Notes: generated by a model not told the origin, from the letters alone. A DNA stretch of 64,000 bases from Planococcus circulans (GCF_020023385.1 NZ_JAIQCL010000006.1:62001-126000), one strand, 5' to 3'; numbered from the stretch's first letter, positions 26,997 through 35,453 are shown. Program-made: numbers and translations.

Positions 26997-28358
26997 TTAC
27001 CCTGTTCTTTCAGGCGGCTGCGCCGGATAAGCGTAGATATGCTTGAATTTCCCGCTGCCCGGATGAGCTTGGGGCGCTTTCCCAGACAGCGCGATGTCCA
27101 CGTGGATGCCTTGACCCTCAAAGAACGCCTGCAGCTTGTGTTGCGCTTCCCTAAATGCATGGTCCGGGTGTTGTGCCTGCAGCCGGAGTTCAAGCGTATC
27201 TTCCCTGCGCTGGATCAGCTGAAAGCGGTCGATCGATTCGATGTCGGCCATTACAGACTGCAAGGCAAGCGGCGCGACTTTGCGGCCACCTGAAAAGCTC
27301 AGGATTTCATCTGTGCGCCCTTCCAGTTCGATCCAGCGGCTTGGTTTGCCGCACGGACAAGGCGCGCTGTAGACGGTCGCTCGGTCAGTCACGGCGTAGC
27401 GGATAAACGGCTGCGTGTAATTGAACAAATTGGTGATCAGCAATTGTTCCGCTTGAACGCCGTCAGCCACTGGACGGAAGTCCCCATCCACCGCTTCGAC
27501 GATCAGCCAGTCTTCATTAAGGTGATAACGCCCTTTCCGGCATTCACAAGCGATCGTTCCGGCTTCTGTGCAGGCATAAGTCGACTGGACCGTGCAGCCG
27601 AACGCCTCTCTGAGCTCTGTCCGCAATTCGCTGCTTAGATGTTCACCGCCCGCCATGATCAGCACCGGTGAAATGGCAAGCTTCCCGCTCCGCTTATAGG
27701 GCAAAAGCAGTTCCAATGCCGTAGGGTAGCCGCCGAGGAGCGCCGGCTGAAAAGCATTCAGCTGGTTGACGATTTTGTCGGTGTCTTGCCGCACATCGAC
27801 GATGACCTGGTTTTTCTTCCACGGCATGCGCCGCTGGTTATAACGCACCGTCCCGTTGCCGAGGTAAAAGCCGCCATCGACGAACAGACCCGCTGTGCGT
27901 TTGCCGCTTCTAAGAAACGCCTGTAAATCTTCCCGTTTGGCGACAGCGCGCAGTACCGCGATTGCCGACACGACATTCATCGTGGTCTTGTCATACAGGA
28001 CAATGGCTGGATGTCCCGTAGAACCGGAGGTGGTGTTGACCAGGTAGCGGCCGTTCAGCTTCCGCCCGATGTTGTCCGGATTTTCCATAAACCGCTCCAC
28101 ATCTTGTTTCGAGACGGAGCGGTCGGTGAGCCAGTCATCAAAGTTCGCCATCAGTTCCTTCTTCTGGGTGACGGGCAAATCGGACAAGCGGAGCGGCCCG
28201 TCAAGATGTGAAAGTTTCCTCTGGAAATACGGGCTGCGTCTAGCATGTTGCACGAGACGCGCAAGGCGCTTTTGCTGGAGCGCTTCCAGCTGTTTCCGGT
28301 TTAGCTTCCGCGCGCGGTGCGTCAGGCGAAGTGCGGTGAGAAGTCCCATCCCTTTCAT
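26997..28358 (-). CDS. Phenylacetate-CoA ligase-like adenylate-forming enzyme
   Basis: A 453-residue protein of the PaaK/F390-synthetase group. The phosphate-binding loop is TTSGSTGHPAIV (about residue 108-119); further blocks are MAGGEHLS, STYACTEAG and the C-terminal hinge ELEGRTDEILSFSGGRKVAP. A zinc-like cluster appears as ECRKGRYH and PCPCGKPSRW. The acid activated is unknown. ATG 28358 follows AAAGGAG at 8 nt. On the same strand as TerC but separated by about 90 bp. Confidence 0.82.
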   Translation of the reverse strand: MKGMGLLTALRLTHRARKLNRKQLEALQQKRLARLVQHARRSPYFQRKLSHLDGPLRLSDLPVTQKKELMANFDDWLTDRSVSKQDVERFMENPDNIGRKLNGRYLVNTTSGSTGHPAIVLYDKTTMNVVSAIAVLRAVAKREDLQAFLRSGKRTAGLFVDGGFYLGNGTVRYNQRRMPWKKNQVIVDVRQDTDKIVNQLNAFQPALLGGYPTALELLLPYKRSGKLAISPVLIMAGGEHLSSELRTELREAFGCTVQSTYACTEAGTIACECRKGRYHLNEDWLIVEAVDGDFRPVADGVQAEQLLITNLFNYTQPFIRYAVTDRATVYSAPCPCGKPSRWIELEGRTDEILSFSGGRKVAPLALQSVMADIESIDRFQLIQRREDTLELRLQAQHPDHAFREAQHKLQAFFEGQGIHVDIALSGKAPQAHPGSGKFKHIYAYPAQPPERTG

Positions 28359-28446
28359 GCTGGTTTCTCCTTTCGGAAGGTCGGATTTGTTGCTACCAGT
28401 TTACCATGCGGCGCCTTCTGCGGCAGCAACACATTAAAAAACTCAT

Positions 28447-29199
28447 TTACTGCGCAGCATCATTGTGCTTTTTCCCGGTCCATGCACCGACCGCCACTAT
28501 GCCGATCATGACTGTCCAGAAAACCACCGTCCACGGCAGTGAATGGGGGAAATCATGCGGCAGCAAGCCGATCTTTTCGTGGGACAGAGTCAACACACCC
28601 AGTTTCACACCGACCCAGCCGACCACAATGAAGGCGGCGGTTTCCAGCGTCGGATACCGCTCCAACAACTGGACAAATTTATGGGCCGCAAAGCGCATAA
28701 TCACCACACCGATCAATCCCCCAGCAATCATGACGGAAAATTGCCCGCCGTTGATGCCGCCAATGGAAAACGCTCCCCAATGCGGCAACGTCATAGCCAG
28801 TGCGACCGCCGCAAGCATCGAGTCCACCGCAAATGCGATGTCCGCAACTTCAATCTTCAATACGGTGGTCCAGAAACCAGAATGGCTTTTGTGCCCACTT
28901 TCCAAGACGACGTGGTGTTTCCGCTGGTCGTGGAGGTGCTTCGCCGCGATGAAGATCAGGTAAAACGCACCGAGCGCCTGGATCTGCCAAATGTTGACCA
29001 GCAAAGTAATCGCGAAAAGAGCCAGAAACCGGAACAGAAACGCCACCGACAATCCGTAGAACAAGGCTTTTTTCTGCTGCGGTTTCGGCAAATGCTTGAC
29101 CATAACCGCCATCACAACCGCATTGTCAGCAGCAAGCAAGCCTTCAAGGCCCACCAGCACCAAAAGAATCCATGCATACTGCAGCACTAACACATCCAT
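28447..29199 (-). CDS. TerC-family integral membrane protein (YkoY-like)
   Basis: A 250-residue protein with 7-8 hydrophobic helices. Conserved acidic membrane motifs LAADNAVVMAVM and EVADIAFAVDS are the TerC hallmark, and a His-rich loop HLHDQRKHHVVLESGHKSH is present. TerC/YkoY proteins export Mn2+ or metallate secreted proteins. ATG 29199 has GGAGGAG in place; an in-frame upstream extension lacks one. The 5' leader is a yybP-ykoY riboswitch, supporting a Mn2+ role. Confidence 0.9.
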   Translation of the reverse strand: MDVLVLQYAWILLVLVGLEGLLAADNAVVMAVMVKHLPKPQQKKALFYGLSVAFLFRFLALFAITLLVNIWQIQALGAFYLIFIAAKHLHDQRKHHVVLESGHKSHSGFWTTVLKIEVADIAFAVDSMLAAVALAMTLPHWGAFSIGGINGGQFSVMIAGGLIGVVIMRFAAHKFVQLLERYPTLETAAFIVVGWVGVKLGVLTLSHEKIGLLPHDFPHSLPWTVVFWTVMIGIVAVGAWTGKKHNDAAQ

Positions 29200-29227
29200 C
29201 GCCGTTCTCCTCCTTCTTGAAATCAAA

Positions 29228-29372
29228 CAAAAAAGACCCATGCCTAATTAATTAGGCAAAGGTCTCGCTGAGCATTCGTATCTGCCATCACAACCGATGA
29301 TGACGCATCATCATGTCCTGACGATTGTGAAAGAGGTGTTCCTCCAGCTACTCCCCCTTGTCTGCGGGGAAT
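29228..29372 (-). promoter_or_regulatory. yybP-ykoY (Mn2+) riboswitch leader of the TerC gene
   Basis: On the minus strand the hallmark AGGGGGAGTAGC (about 29350) is followed by a variable hairpin region and then TGCTCAGCGAGACCTTTGCC, the other conserved strand. The 3' end is a terminator stem (AGACC...GGTCT with inner TTAGGCA pairing, 29234-29265) followed by T residues. This arrangement in front of TerC/YkoY genes is a well-known Mn2+-sensing on-switch. The leader extends a further ~80 nt upstream with extra hairpins. Confidence 0.88.
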
Positions 29373-29454
29373 TCATATAGGTGGTACCTGTTTAAACCTG
29401 TGGCTCTTTTTCCGTGAGACGGAACTCTTTGTTGGCGTTCAGCTCTTTAATCAG

Positions 29455-29483
29455 TTTATACCACCATTATGATGCTTATTAAA
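29455..29483 (-). promoter_or_regulatory. Promoter of the TerC leader
   Basis: Minus strand TTTAAT, 17 bp, then TATAAA with an upstream TGG (extended minus-10). It lies about 80 nt before the riboswitch aptamer. Confidence 0.5.
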
Positions 29484-29549
29484 CAGAAAAACAGCGTTTT
29501 CGAAAGAAAAATTAAGTGATGAACGGCGCCCATATGCCATAGGAAATTT

Positions 29550-29589
29550 GAAAGACCCATAACCTCTTAGCTGAGGTCACGGGTCTTTC
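29550..29589 (-). terminator. Terminator-like hairpin after the desaturase gene
   Basis: GAAAGACCC / GGGTCTTTC outer stem with an inner ACCTC / GAGGT stem. The T run is weak. It separates the desaturase transcript from the TerC promoter. Confidence 0.6.
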
Positions 29590-29654
29590 GATCTTCATTT
29601 CATACACCCTCTGGGGATATTCCCGCCCCTTGGAACTTCAGGTGTACGCACTCT

Positions 29655-30716
29655 TTAAATCCCGCCATTTACGGGCCTTGCCTTGACCGCTTCAGGATCC
29701 AGGCCATTTCCGAGTGAGCCATAGACGAGCTCCGCCTGAGGATCAATCAATTCTTTCCCATTGTAATAAACCCTCGGCGTTTTCCATAATGCTTTTAAAG
29801 CACTCGACATCGGCATCTCGTGATAAAGACCGGGCCAGTTATCCTTTATTTTTTCTTTCACTAACGGATAATACTTCGAGCTCATACTTGGAAAGATGTG
29901 ATGCTCTGTGTGGTATGAAAAATTAAAATGCAACACGTCAATCCATTTAGGAACCGTCACCGATAAGGTGTTTGCCAGTGGATCATTTACAGGGACGTGT
30001 GGATTCAATCGATGATTCGTCGAGATATACCCCATCACGATGGCATTCGCAATCAAATGCGGAATCAAGAAGATAAATACCCAATTGCTTATTCCTACAA
30101 AGAAGATCAAGCCTGTCCAAACAATCCAAGGAATTAAAAACTGGATCCAGACAGCAACCCGTTTTTCAGGCTGAAACTCTTTGACGTAATTGAAGAACAT
30201 TCTCGTAGAGTGCAGCGTGAATAGGAAGCACAACGAGAAAAACTCCAGAAATGCACGTACTGAAAAAGGCAATCGATAAATAAGTTTCAGCGCAGGCTTT
30301 CGGTCCAATTCGTCTTTTGTCATCCAGGTATCCGGATCTTTTTCTTCATTTTGCGTATGGACATGATGGGTCATGTTATGCCATTTACGCCATAGTCTTG
30401 GACCGGTAAGCAGGGGGAAAAAGAAAACAGCCCCTAATAAATTACGCAACCCGGCTTTTTTCACTACTGTTCCGTGTAAGATTTCATGTCCTAAGAATCC
30501 CATGGCAGCGAAACTTGTACCAATGACAAACGAAATGGCGATGTTTGCAAGAAACGGTAAATCATATAGTCCAATCGCCAACATTCCAGCGATGGTAATG
30601 ATCAAGTAAGCGAGCCCGCCGAGTAGACGCCCTGGTACCGGTTTAAACGCTGGTTTGGGCAGGTGCGGCGATACTTTAGACGCGTACCAGCCAAATGAGT
30701 GGTATTCTTTATTCAT
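29655..30716 (-). CDS. Membrane fatty acid desaturase
   Basis: A 353-residue multi-pass protein with the three His clusters of di-iron membrane desaturases: GHEILHG (HxxxH), KWHNMTHH (HxxxHH) and YHTEHH (HxxHH). It introduces a double bond into acyl chains, a cold-adaptation function in this group. GGAGG lies 7-8 nt before ATG 30716; the longer frame to 30860 has no site. It resembles the acyl-lipid desaturase branch rather than B. subtilis Des. No DesK/DesR genes are nearby. Confidence 0.88.
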   Translation of the reverse strand: MNKEYHSFGWYASKVSPHLPKPAFKPVPGRLLGGLAYLIITIAGMLAIGLYDLPFLANIAISFVIGTSFAAMGFLGHEILHGTVVKKAGLRNLLGAVFFFPLLTGPRLWRKWHNMTHHVHTQNEEKDPDTWMTKDELDRKPALKLIYRLPFSVRAFLEFFSLCFLFTLHSTRMFFNYVKEFQPEKRVAVWIQFLIPWIVWTGLIFFVGISNWVFIFLIPHLIANAIVMGYISTNHRLNPHVPVNDPLANTLSVTVPKWIDVLHFNFSYHTEHHIFPSMSSKYYPLVKEKIKDNWPGLYHEMPMSSALKALWKTPRVYYNGKELIDPQAELVYGSLGNGLDPEAVKARPVNGGI

Positions 30717-30929
30717 TCTTTTGCCTCCAATTACTATGCTGTTACTTCTTCTCCGATGACTAGGTATAACCAAAAACTGGGGCAGTTCGAAATAATTGCG
30801 AAAGAAACAATGATTGAACGTATAAACAATCCTCATTACAGAGTCGTTCTGTACATCCAAGCTTCTTTCTATGCTTCACTATAAAGGTTACTCTTGCAAA
30901 TTCATAACCTTTTCTTTATTAATTTATCG

Positions 30930-30968
30930 AAAAAAGCTTCAGGCAGAGTGATCGCCTGAAGCTTTTTT
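30930..30968. terminator. Perfect 15-bp terminator
   Basis: AAAAAAGCTTCAGGC / GCCTGAAGCTTTTTT with a 9-nt loop, upstream of the desaturase gene; it stops the minus-strand transcript from 31-34 kb and could act in both directions. Confidence 0.85.
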
Positions 30969-30998
30969 CCTCCATTCATGCGAACTTTTGAGCTTACT

Positions 30999-31103
30999 GC
31001 AAACAAAAAGTGCTCTACCGCAAACAACTTCGCCTATACCGCAAACAAACGGATTTATTGTGCAAACAAACACGCGTATTGCGCAAGCAACCGATTACGT
31101 CGG
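30999..31103. repeat. Five tandem 21-bp units with a conserved GCAAACAA core
   Basis: GCAAACAA starts at 30999, 31020, 31041, 31062 and (as GCAAGCAA) 31083, i.e. exactly every 21 bp; the other 13 bp of each unit vary. A degenerate sixth copy (GCGAAC) may precede at 30980. The plus strand can be read as a heptad xANKxxx peptide, but no ribosome site is evident. The 21-bp phase equals two helical turns, so a protein-binding array is as likely. Confidence 0.75.
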
Positions 31104-31219
31104 CAGCTTTTTGTGTTGGCGCATAAAATTGAAGCAGCTACTTACAGTTATTTTATCTCAATCGATGTCGAAAAGAGTTTTTTGCAGATAAAAATGGTGA
31201 AATATAGGGAAATGACTGG

Positions 31220-31871
31220 TTAAATCTCTCGGCTCCACTCTTCATCTTCCAGGATTTCACCTGTTTCAGCGACATAGGACACGATAAGCTGGCCGTTTTG
31301 CAAAATGCCTTCATCTTTTAAATAAGAAATGAATTCAGTGAAATGTTCCTCGTCATCCACTATTCTTTTCCTTGGTAGATTCAGTCGGACAGTGGGTTCG
31401 AGATTATAATCTTTAGAACTGCCGACATTGAGCGGATCGATAGTTAAGGAAGCTCCTATCTCATCGTTAATACACATAAACGACAGCCGATTCTCCAAAA
31501 GCTCGGTGGACGTATTGATGCATTTCCTCTTCAAGTTCATTTGACCATGTATCAGAAACATACGTATCCACCATCTGTTCTGTCTCAGCATCCGGATACA
31601 CCAGAAACTCTGTATTGCTTCGGATATCTCGTACCTTAGCAGCGTACTCGAATTCGAAATTTCCCATATTGTCATACAGCGTATCGTAAATTTCAAAATC
31701 ATCATTGAAGTTTGCTGGCAAGTATCGGTCTGCTTCTCGCCGTATCTTTTCTTCTCTATCAGAATCTGGTTTCATGCTTAGGTTAAATGATATGGCGAGC
31801 ACTGTTATGCCTAGAAAAATGATGCCTAAAATCACAAGAATAATCTTCACGGCTTTTCTCACTTCAGACAC
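31220..31871 (-). pseudogene. Frameshifted membrane-anchored protein
   Basis: The N-terminal frame (GTG at 31871 or 31862 after AAGGAAGG) gives a membrane anchor KIILVILGIIFLGITVLAIS and a domain to about 31467; coding-like sequence then continues in another frame (CINDEIGASLTIDPLNVGSS to DEEWSREI). The shift occurs near 31470-31500, at GTCGTTTATGTGTATTAA. Either a real inactivation or a sequencing error. No family recognised. It follows the acetyltransferase gene by about 10 bp. Confidence 0.6.
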
Positions 31872-31881
31872 GCCTTCCTTT

Positions 31882-32451
31882 TTAGCCTTCGAACTTCCGA
31901 CTGTCACCTTCTGGTATCTTCCATGTTTTTTGATATTCAATCAACCAACAGTCCTGATAAACCCCTTCATGCAACTCATTCTTGACAAGGATTTTCACTT
32001 TTTTAAACCCACTTTTTTCATAACATTTTATAGCCCTCACATTTCTGATCTGAGGGTCCATAACTACCCGGTCTGCTTTTTTATGTTCAATTAGAAAACT
32101 AACCAGTGATGTAACAAGCAATGTTCCAATGCCTCTATTCCAATATTCATTCTCACCTATAAACTGGTCTGCACCATAAATATTCTCATCGCCATACCCA
32201 TATTTTGCTTTTGTTTCATCATCTAATTGATAAAATTGAAGATATCCTATTTCGTTACTGTCATACTCTACTATGCACTTGAATTTCTGATCACTGGAAT
32301 TATAAAAAACTTTAGTAACTTTTTTTAAATCAAACGGATTATCTCTTCCTTCATAAAATTCCAGAACTGATGGGTTTGAAAGCCATCTCGCTAACAGGTG
32401 ATCGTCTTTTTCTTCTAAATTACGAACCTTTAAGTGCCCATTTTGAAACAA
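31882..32451 (-). CDS. GNAT acetyltransferase, aminoglycoside 6'-N-acetyltransferase-like
   Basis: The protein has the AAC(6')-type pattern: VRNLEEKDDHLLARWLSNP, FYEGRDNPFDL, ADQFIGENEYWNRGIGT (acetyl-CoA site), MDPQIRNVRAIKCYEKSGF and ELHEGVYQDCWLIEY. It would acetylate an aminoglycoside-like amine. I prefer TTG 32451 (189 aa) with GAGGA 8 nt upstream, where the family usually begins; ATG 32499 overlaps the preceding frame as ATGA and would add 16 residues. The gene sits amid decayed neighbours. Activity on drugs is not shown by sequence. Confidence 0.75.
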   Translation of the reverse strand: MFQNGHLKVRNLEEKDDHLLARWLSNPSVLEFYEGRDNPFDLKKVTKVFYNSSDQKFKCIVEYDSNEIGYLQFYQLDDETKAKYGYGDENIYGADQFIGENEYWNRGIGTLLVTSLVSFLIEHKKADRVVMDPQIRNVRAIKCYEKSGFKKVKILVKNELHEGVYQDCWLIEYQKTWKIPEGDSRKFEG

Positions 32452-32495
32452 TAAAATAATCCTCACTCCCAATTCAAAAGACTTTTCAAAACTAT

Positions 32496-32795
32496 TCATG
32501 TTTTTTTCATGTAATGCGTATCTATCGTGCAGAAATCCAACCCTTCTCTAACCATCTGGACGTCTCTTTCCAATGAAGGTAAATGATGAGCGGAAGGATG
32601 GCAAGCTGTCATTTTATACCGATGATCTACGTTTTGATATGTATAATCGATAGTTGCATGATTACGTGCTTCTCTATCTATGAGCCTGTTTGTAAACGTA
32701 ATTTTCCCAGCAGCGCCATGGCTAGATACCCCGATAATGAGTTTTTTGTCCGCCACTTTTATCCTCTTTGCTAGTTCGTGAATAAATTGATCCAT
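32496..32795 (-). pseudogene. Uridine kinase-like remnant
   Basis: A 99-codon frame with its own AGGAGG and ATG 32795. It starts as a P-loop kinase (DQFIHELAKRIK, KKLIIGVSSHGAAGKITF) but the Walker A motif GxxxxGK[ST] is damaged: Ser for the first Gly and Ile for the Ser/Thr. It then jumps to YKMTACHPSAHHLPSLERDV, normally located some 30 residues later, and stops about halfway through the usual ~200-residue length. Internal deletion plus truncation; not functional. Confidence 0.65.
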
Positions 32796-33075
32796 TATTC
32801 TCCTCCTTTCAAATTTGTTGTCAGCTGATTTGAATACCAGGCTAAAGCCTCTTTTAAATTTTAAGGCCAATTCCTCTTTTCCCTTGATAGAGGATTCAAT
32901 GTCATACGGGAATTTCTGACTCAAACGTCTTTTTAATTCTCCATATTCTTGCCTGACAACGGAATGAGTGAGAAGATAATCCTTAAACGATAAATGCCTT
33001 TCAATTTCTGGACTACCGATTTGGCAAATAAGGACAACCACTGTTCGTCGTATGGCAAAACTATAATTTCCGCAT
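32796..33075 (-). pseudogene. GrpB-family (UPF0157) remnant
   Basis: ATG 33075 with GGAAG upstream begins a GrpB-like N terminus (VLPYDEQWLSLF in one frame, after a one-base loss in an A run), then sequence in another frame matches the C-terminal half (GSPEIERHLSFKDYLLTH, KKFPYDIE-like QKFPYDIE). About 80 residues of the middle are gone. The remnant reads on into the kinase remnant. Confidence 0.6.
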
Positions 33076-33140
33076 AATTTCTTCCTACTCTGGCTAAATT
33101 AGATATTTTAATCTCTCTTAATAATATTACACAGCAATAA

Positions 33141-34364
33141 CTAATTGTTTAAGGTCAATTTCTCTTCAAAATGCTCTCCTCTTCTTTTAGCCATTACAGT
33201 CTTAAAAACAACGATCCCCAGCAGCAAGAAAGTGAATGAACCTATCAATCCAACTGGTCGTATTGAAGTCAATTCTGCTGCCAAACCGATTACGACAGTA
33301 AGTACGATAATGAATATTGCTTCAACCATACTAAATAAGCTGCTAAACCTGCCCATCATTTTCACTGGTACATTGTTCTGATAGAACTTCAGATATCCGG
33401 TGTTGGCAAAAGTGATTGCAATTCCAATCATAAAAGTTCCAACTGCAGCACTGATAAAACCTTGCGAACTGTAAAGTGCTGTATACCCTGCTGCAGTGAA
33501 AACAGAGCCAGCCCCTATTAGTAGGTTGACTGCTAATTGATTAGAAAAGACGGTGTTGATGAATGAACCCAAAATAATCCCCGTTCCAAATATACTTAGC
33601 AAGAATCCATAATTGGTGTCTGACATTCCGATAACTTCTTTTGCAAAAGCAGCTTCCAATGAATCTAAGGCGGTCATAAATATCGTCATTCCGACAAAAA
33701 GAAGATAAACCTTTAAAATAAACGTATGAGTATGACTGAACATATAGACTACTTTAAAATCCTCTTTTATCATCTTCCAAGAAAGTTTTTCGGTTTCAGT
33801 TAGGACTGTTTGTAAATCAACATTTGGCAATAACAGCATGATGAACGCTGACAACAGTAAAGCAATGGAGTTTACATATATAGCTGTGTATGGTGTACCC
33901 ATCCAAAATAATAAGCCAGCTATTGCAGGACCGATTAATGTTCCACATGAATTTATAAAGCTTTTTAACGCATTGAATCTTTGCCGATTCTTCACTGGTA
34001 TTAATTTCGTCATATATACCAATGAAGTAGGTTCAAACATGGCACTTCCGATATTGATGATAAAGACAATGCCATAAACATAGAACAGCGAAGGAAGCAC
34101 AGGGATCAAGGCAATGCACAGGGCACGTGAAATAGTTAACCCAATCATAAACTTCCTCGAATTAATCCGGTCTATCAGGCTTCCCGCCCATGAATTAGCG
34201 CAAATAGTCGCAATCGGTCCTAAAATATACAGCAAAGCGATCGCTAGAGGAGAACCTGTTTCATTTAGAATAATCAAATTCAAGGCAATCAGATAAACCC
34301 ACGCCCCTATATTTGAAATACCGATACCACCTAACAATAATAAAGAACACTTCCAGTTTCTCAT
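33141..34364 (-). CDS. MFS exporter (macrolide-efflux/EntS-like group)
   Basis: A 407-residue 12-helix transporter: helix 1 GIGISNIGAWVYLIALNLI, the cytoplasmic loop SLIDRINSRKFMIG and helix 5 SCGTLIGPAIAGLL, typical for the MFS group that contains Mef-type macrolide exporters and EntS. Substrate unknown. ATG 34364 follows GGGGAGGGG. Its 5' leader is a complete T-box, so transcription depends on the charging state of a tRNA, unusual for a drug-type exporter. Followed on the same strand by the grpB and kinase remnants. Confidence 0.85.
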   Translation of the reverse strand: MRNWKCSLLLLGGIGISNIGAWVYLIALNLIILNETGSPLAIALLYILGPIATICANSWAGSLIDRINSRKFMIGLTISRALCIALIPVLPSLFYVYGIVFIINIGSAMFEPTSLVYMTKLIPVKNRQRFNALKSFINSCGTLIGPAIAGLLFWMGTPYTAIYVNSIALLLSAFIMLLLPNVDLQTVLTETEKLSWKMIKEDFKVVYMFSHTHTFILKVYLLFVGMTIFMTALDSLEAAFAKEVIGMSDTNYGFLLSIFGTGIILGSFINTVFSNQLAVNLLIGAGSVFTAAGYTALYSSQGFISAAVGTFMIGIAITFANTGYLKFYQNNVPVKMMGRFSSLFSMVEAIFIIVLTVVIGLAAELTSIRPVGLIGSFTFLLLGIVVFKTVMAKRRGEHFEEKLTLNN

Positions 34365-34387
34365 CGTAACCCCTCCCCACTGAATTT

Positions 34388-34680
34388 TAGCCAAACAAAA
34401 AATCCCACCCCCAAGACAATTGTCTTGGGGACGAGATTACTAAAATCGTGGTGCCACCCCTATTTGTTAATACGTCACCGTATTAACCTTATTCGGTACA
34501 GCCATGGAAAATTGCGAATACCTTAGCTCTATAACGGGAGCTCCCGTCCCAACATCCCCCGAAATCAGGTTCCTTTGTGATGCTCAGAGGCTTGTTTCGA
34601 TAACGTACTCCTACTCCTTTCCACCAACCGGAGCTCTCTAAAAAAAGTATTTAGTCATCTACTGTTCTCGTCAACGCTTT
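34388..34680 (-). promoter_or_regulatory. T-box leader controlling the MFS exporter
   Basis: On the minus strand the signature GGGTGGCACCACG is followed by TCTCGTCCCC, the antiterminator, and a terminator stem (CCCCAAGACA / TGTCTTGGGG-type) with TTTTTT. Upstream is stem I with AGAGAGC, the GGTTGGTGG apical loop and a specifier loop strand GAAACAAG. If the codon follows GAA as usual, the specifier is ACA (Thr); AAC (Asn) is the alternative frame. Uncharged tRNA would turn on the exporter. Confidence 0.93.
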
Positions 34681-34783
34681 TCATTTTTTATTTCTATAAT
34701 ATTACTACAACTTTACCAAACTAGTAAATGCTAATTTTCTGATAAAATAGATACGCAATAAATAAGTATGATAGAAGCAGAAG

Positions 34784-35329
34784 TTAACATGAATTATTAC
34801 TATTCAAGTATTCCATAACTGCAGCAACACGCTCTTCGACTGAATAGTCGCCCTCGATTCTTAGTGCTGGGCAAGACAATTCGGCTATCCATTGTTCATG
34901 CAAGGCTTTGCTCCTGACTTCCATGCGTGCATGGTCATACAGGGACGCCCACTCGAGAAAAGCTTGCGACTCTTCGTATCTGTTGCCACCAGCCAGTGCT
35001 TCCTTTCCGTACCGTTCCATTTCCCTCTGCAGTAATCTCGCAAGTCTGATTTCCGATGGAATCCACAAGAAAACAACCAGGTCAAAGCAGGGTATGAAGC
35101 AGTCTCCCCAGCCAGCTACAGCTCCTGATAGAACCCACTCATCATCTCGCAACAAATCCTTCCTGAGCATTTCCTTTCTTTCAGGGACTGGTCTTTGTTC
35201 TGTATATTTGTTTGTCCAAAAATAGTCATCTGTATCAAGGTGAGTATGCAGCAGAACTTTTGCCAACGAGTTGCCGAGTGTCGATGTTCCTGATCCCGAA
35301 GCTCCCAGAATATGAATTTTGCTATTCAT
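34784..35329 (-). CDS. Small P-loop protein (adenylate kinase-like)
   Basis: A 181-residue protein with the loop LGASGSGTST near residues 8-17: a phosphate-binding loop in which the usual Lys position is Thr (GSGTS). Later blocks LDTDDYFW, WVLSGAVAGWGD and VVFLWIPSEIRLARLL match the small FlaR/adenylate-kinase-like group, also seen at 12725. ATG 35329 has better spacing to GGAGG than ATG 35332. Function unknown; nucleotide binding may be altered. Confidence 0.72.
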   Translation of the reverse strand: MNSKIHILGASGSGTSTLGNSLAKVLLHTHLDTDDYFWTNKYTEQRPVPERKEMLRKDLLRDDEWVLSGAVAGWGDCFIPCFDLVVFLWIPSEIRLARLLQREMERYGKEALAGGNRYEESQAFLEWASLYDHARMEVRSKALHEQWIAELSCPALRIEGDYSVEERVAAVMEYLNSNNSC

Positions 35330-35392
35330 CATTTTTCCTCCAATAAAAACATTTGGAAGAGAAAAAACTTACATTAAGTTAATGAGACGCAA

Positions 35393-35448
35393 AAAGCTCG
35401 GTGAATTAGTTTGTGTGCCAGGCACATAAACTAATTCTACAGAGCTTT
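35393..35448. repeat. Long hairpin with GTGCCAGGCAC centre
   Basis: AAAGCTC / GAGCTTT outer arms and GAATTAGTTT / AAACTAATTC inner arms enclose GTGCC-A-GGCAC. It may act as a transcription terminator or be a copy of a dispersed palindrome; the T run is weak on both strands. Confidence 0.55.
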
Positions 35449-35453
35449 CCGGC

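Noticed and set aside
29375..29400. GGTGGTACC on the plus strand, resembling a T-box core
   Set aside because: No stem I, specifier or terminator on that strand; the sequence belongs to the leader of the minus-strand TerC gene.
30978..31223. Plus-strand frame covering the 21-bp repeats, at first looked like a repeat protein or small CRISPR
   Set aside because: No ribosome site, and the units lack the long constant repeat and unique spacers of CRISPR; conserved part is only 8 bp. Kept as a DNA repeat.
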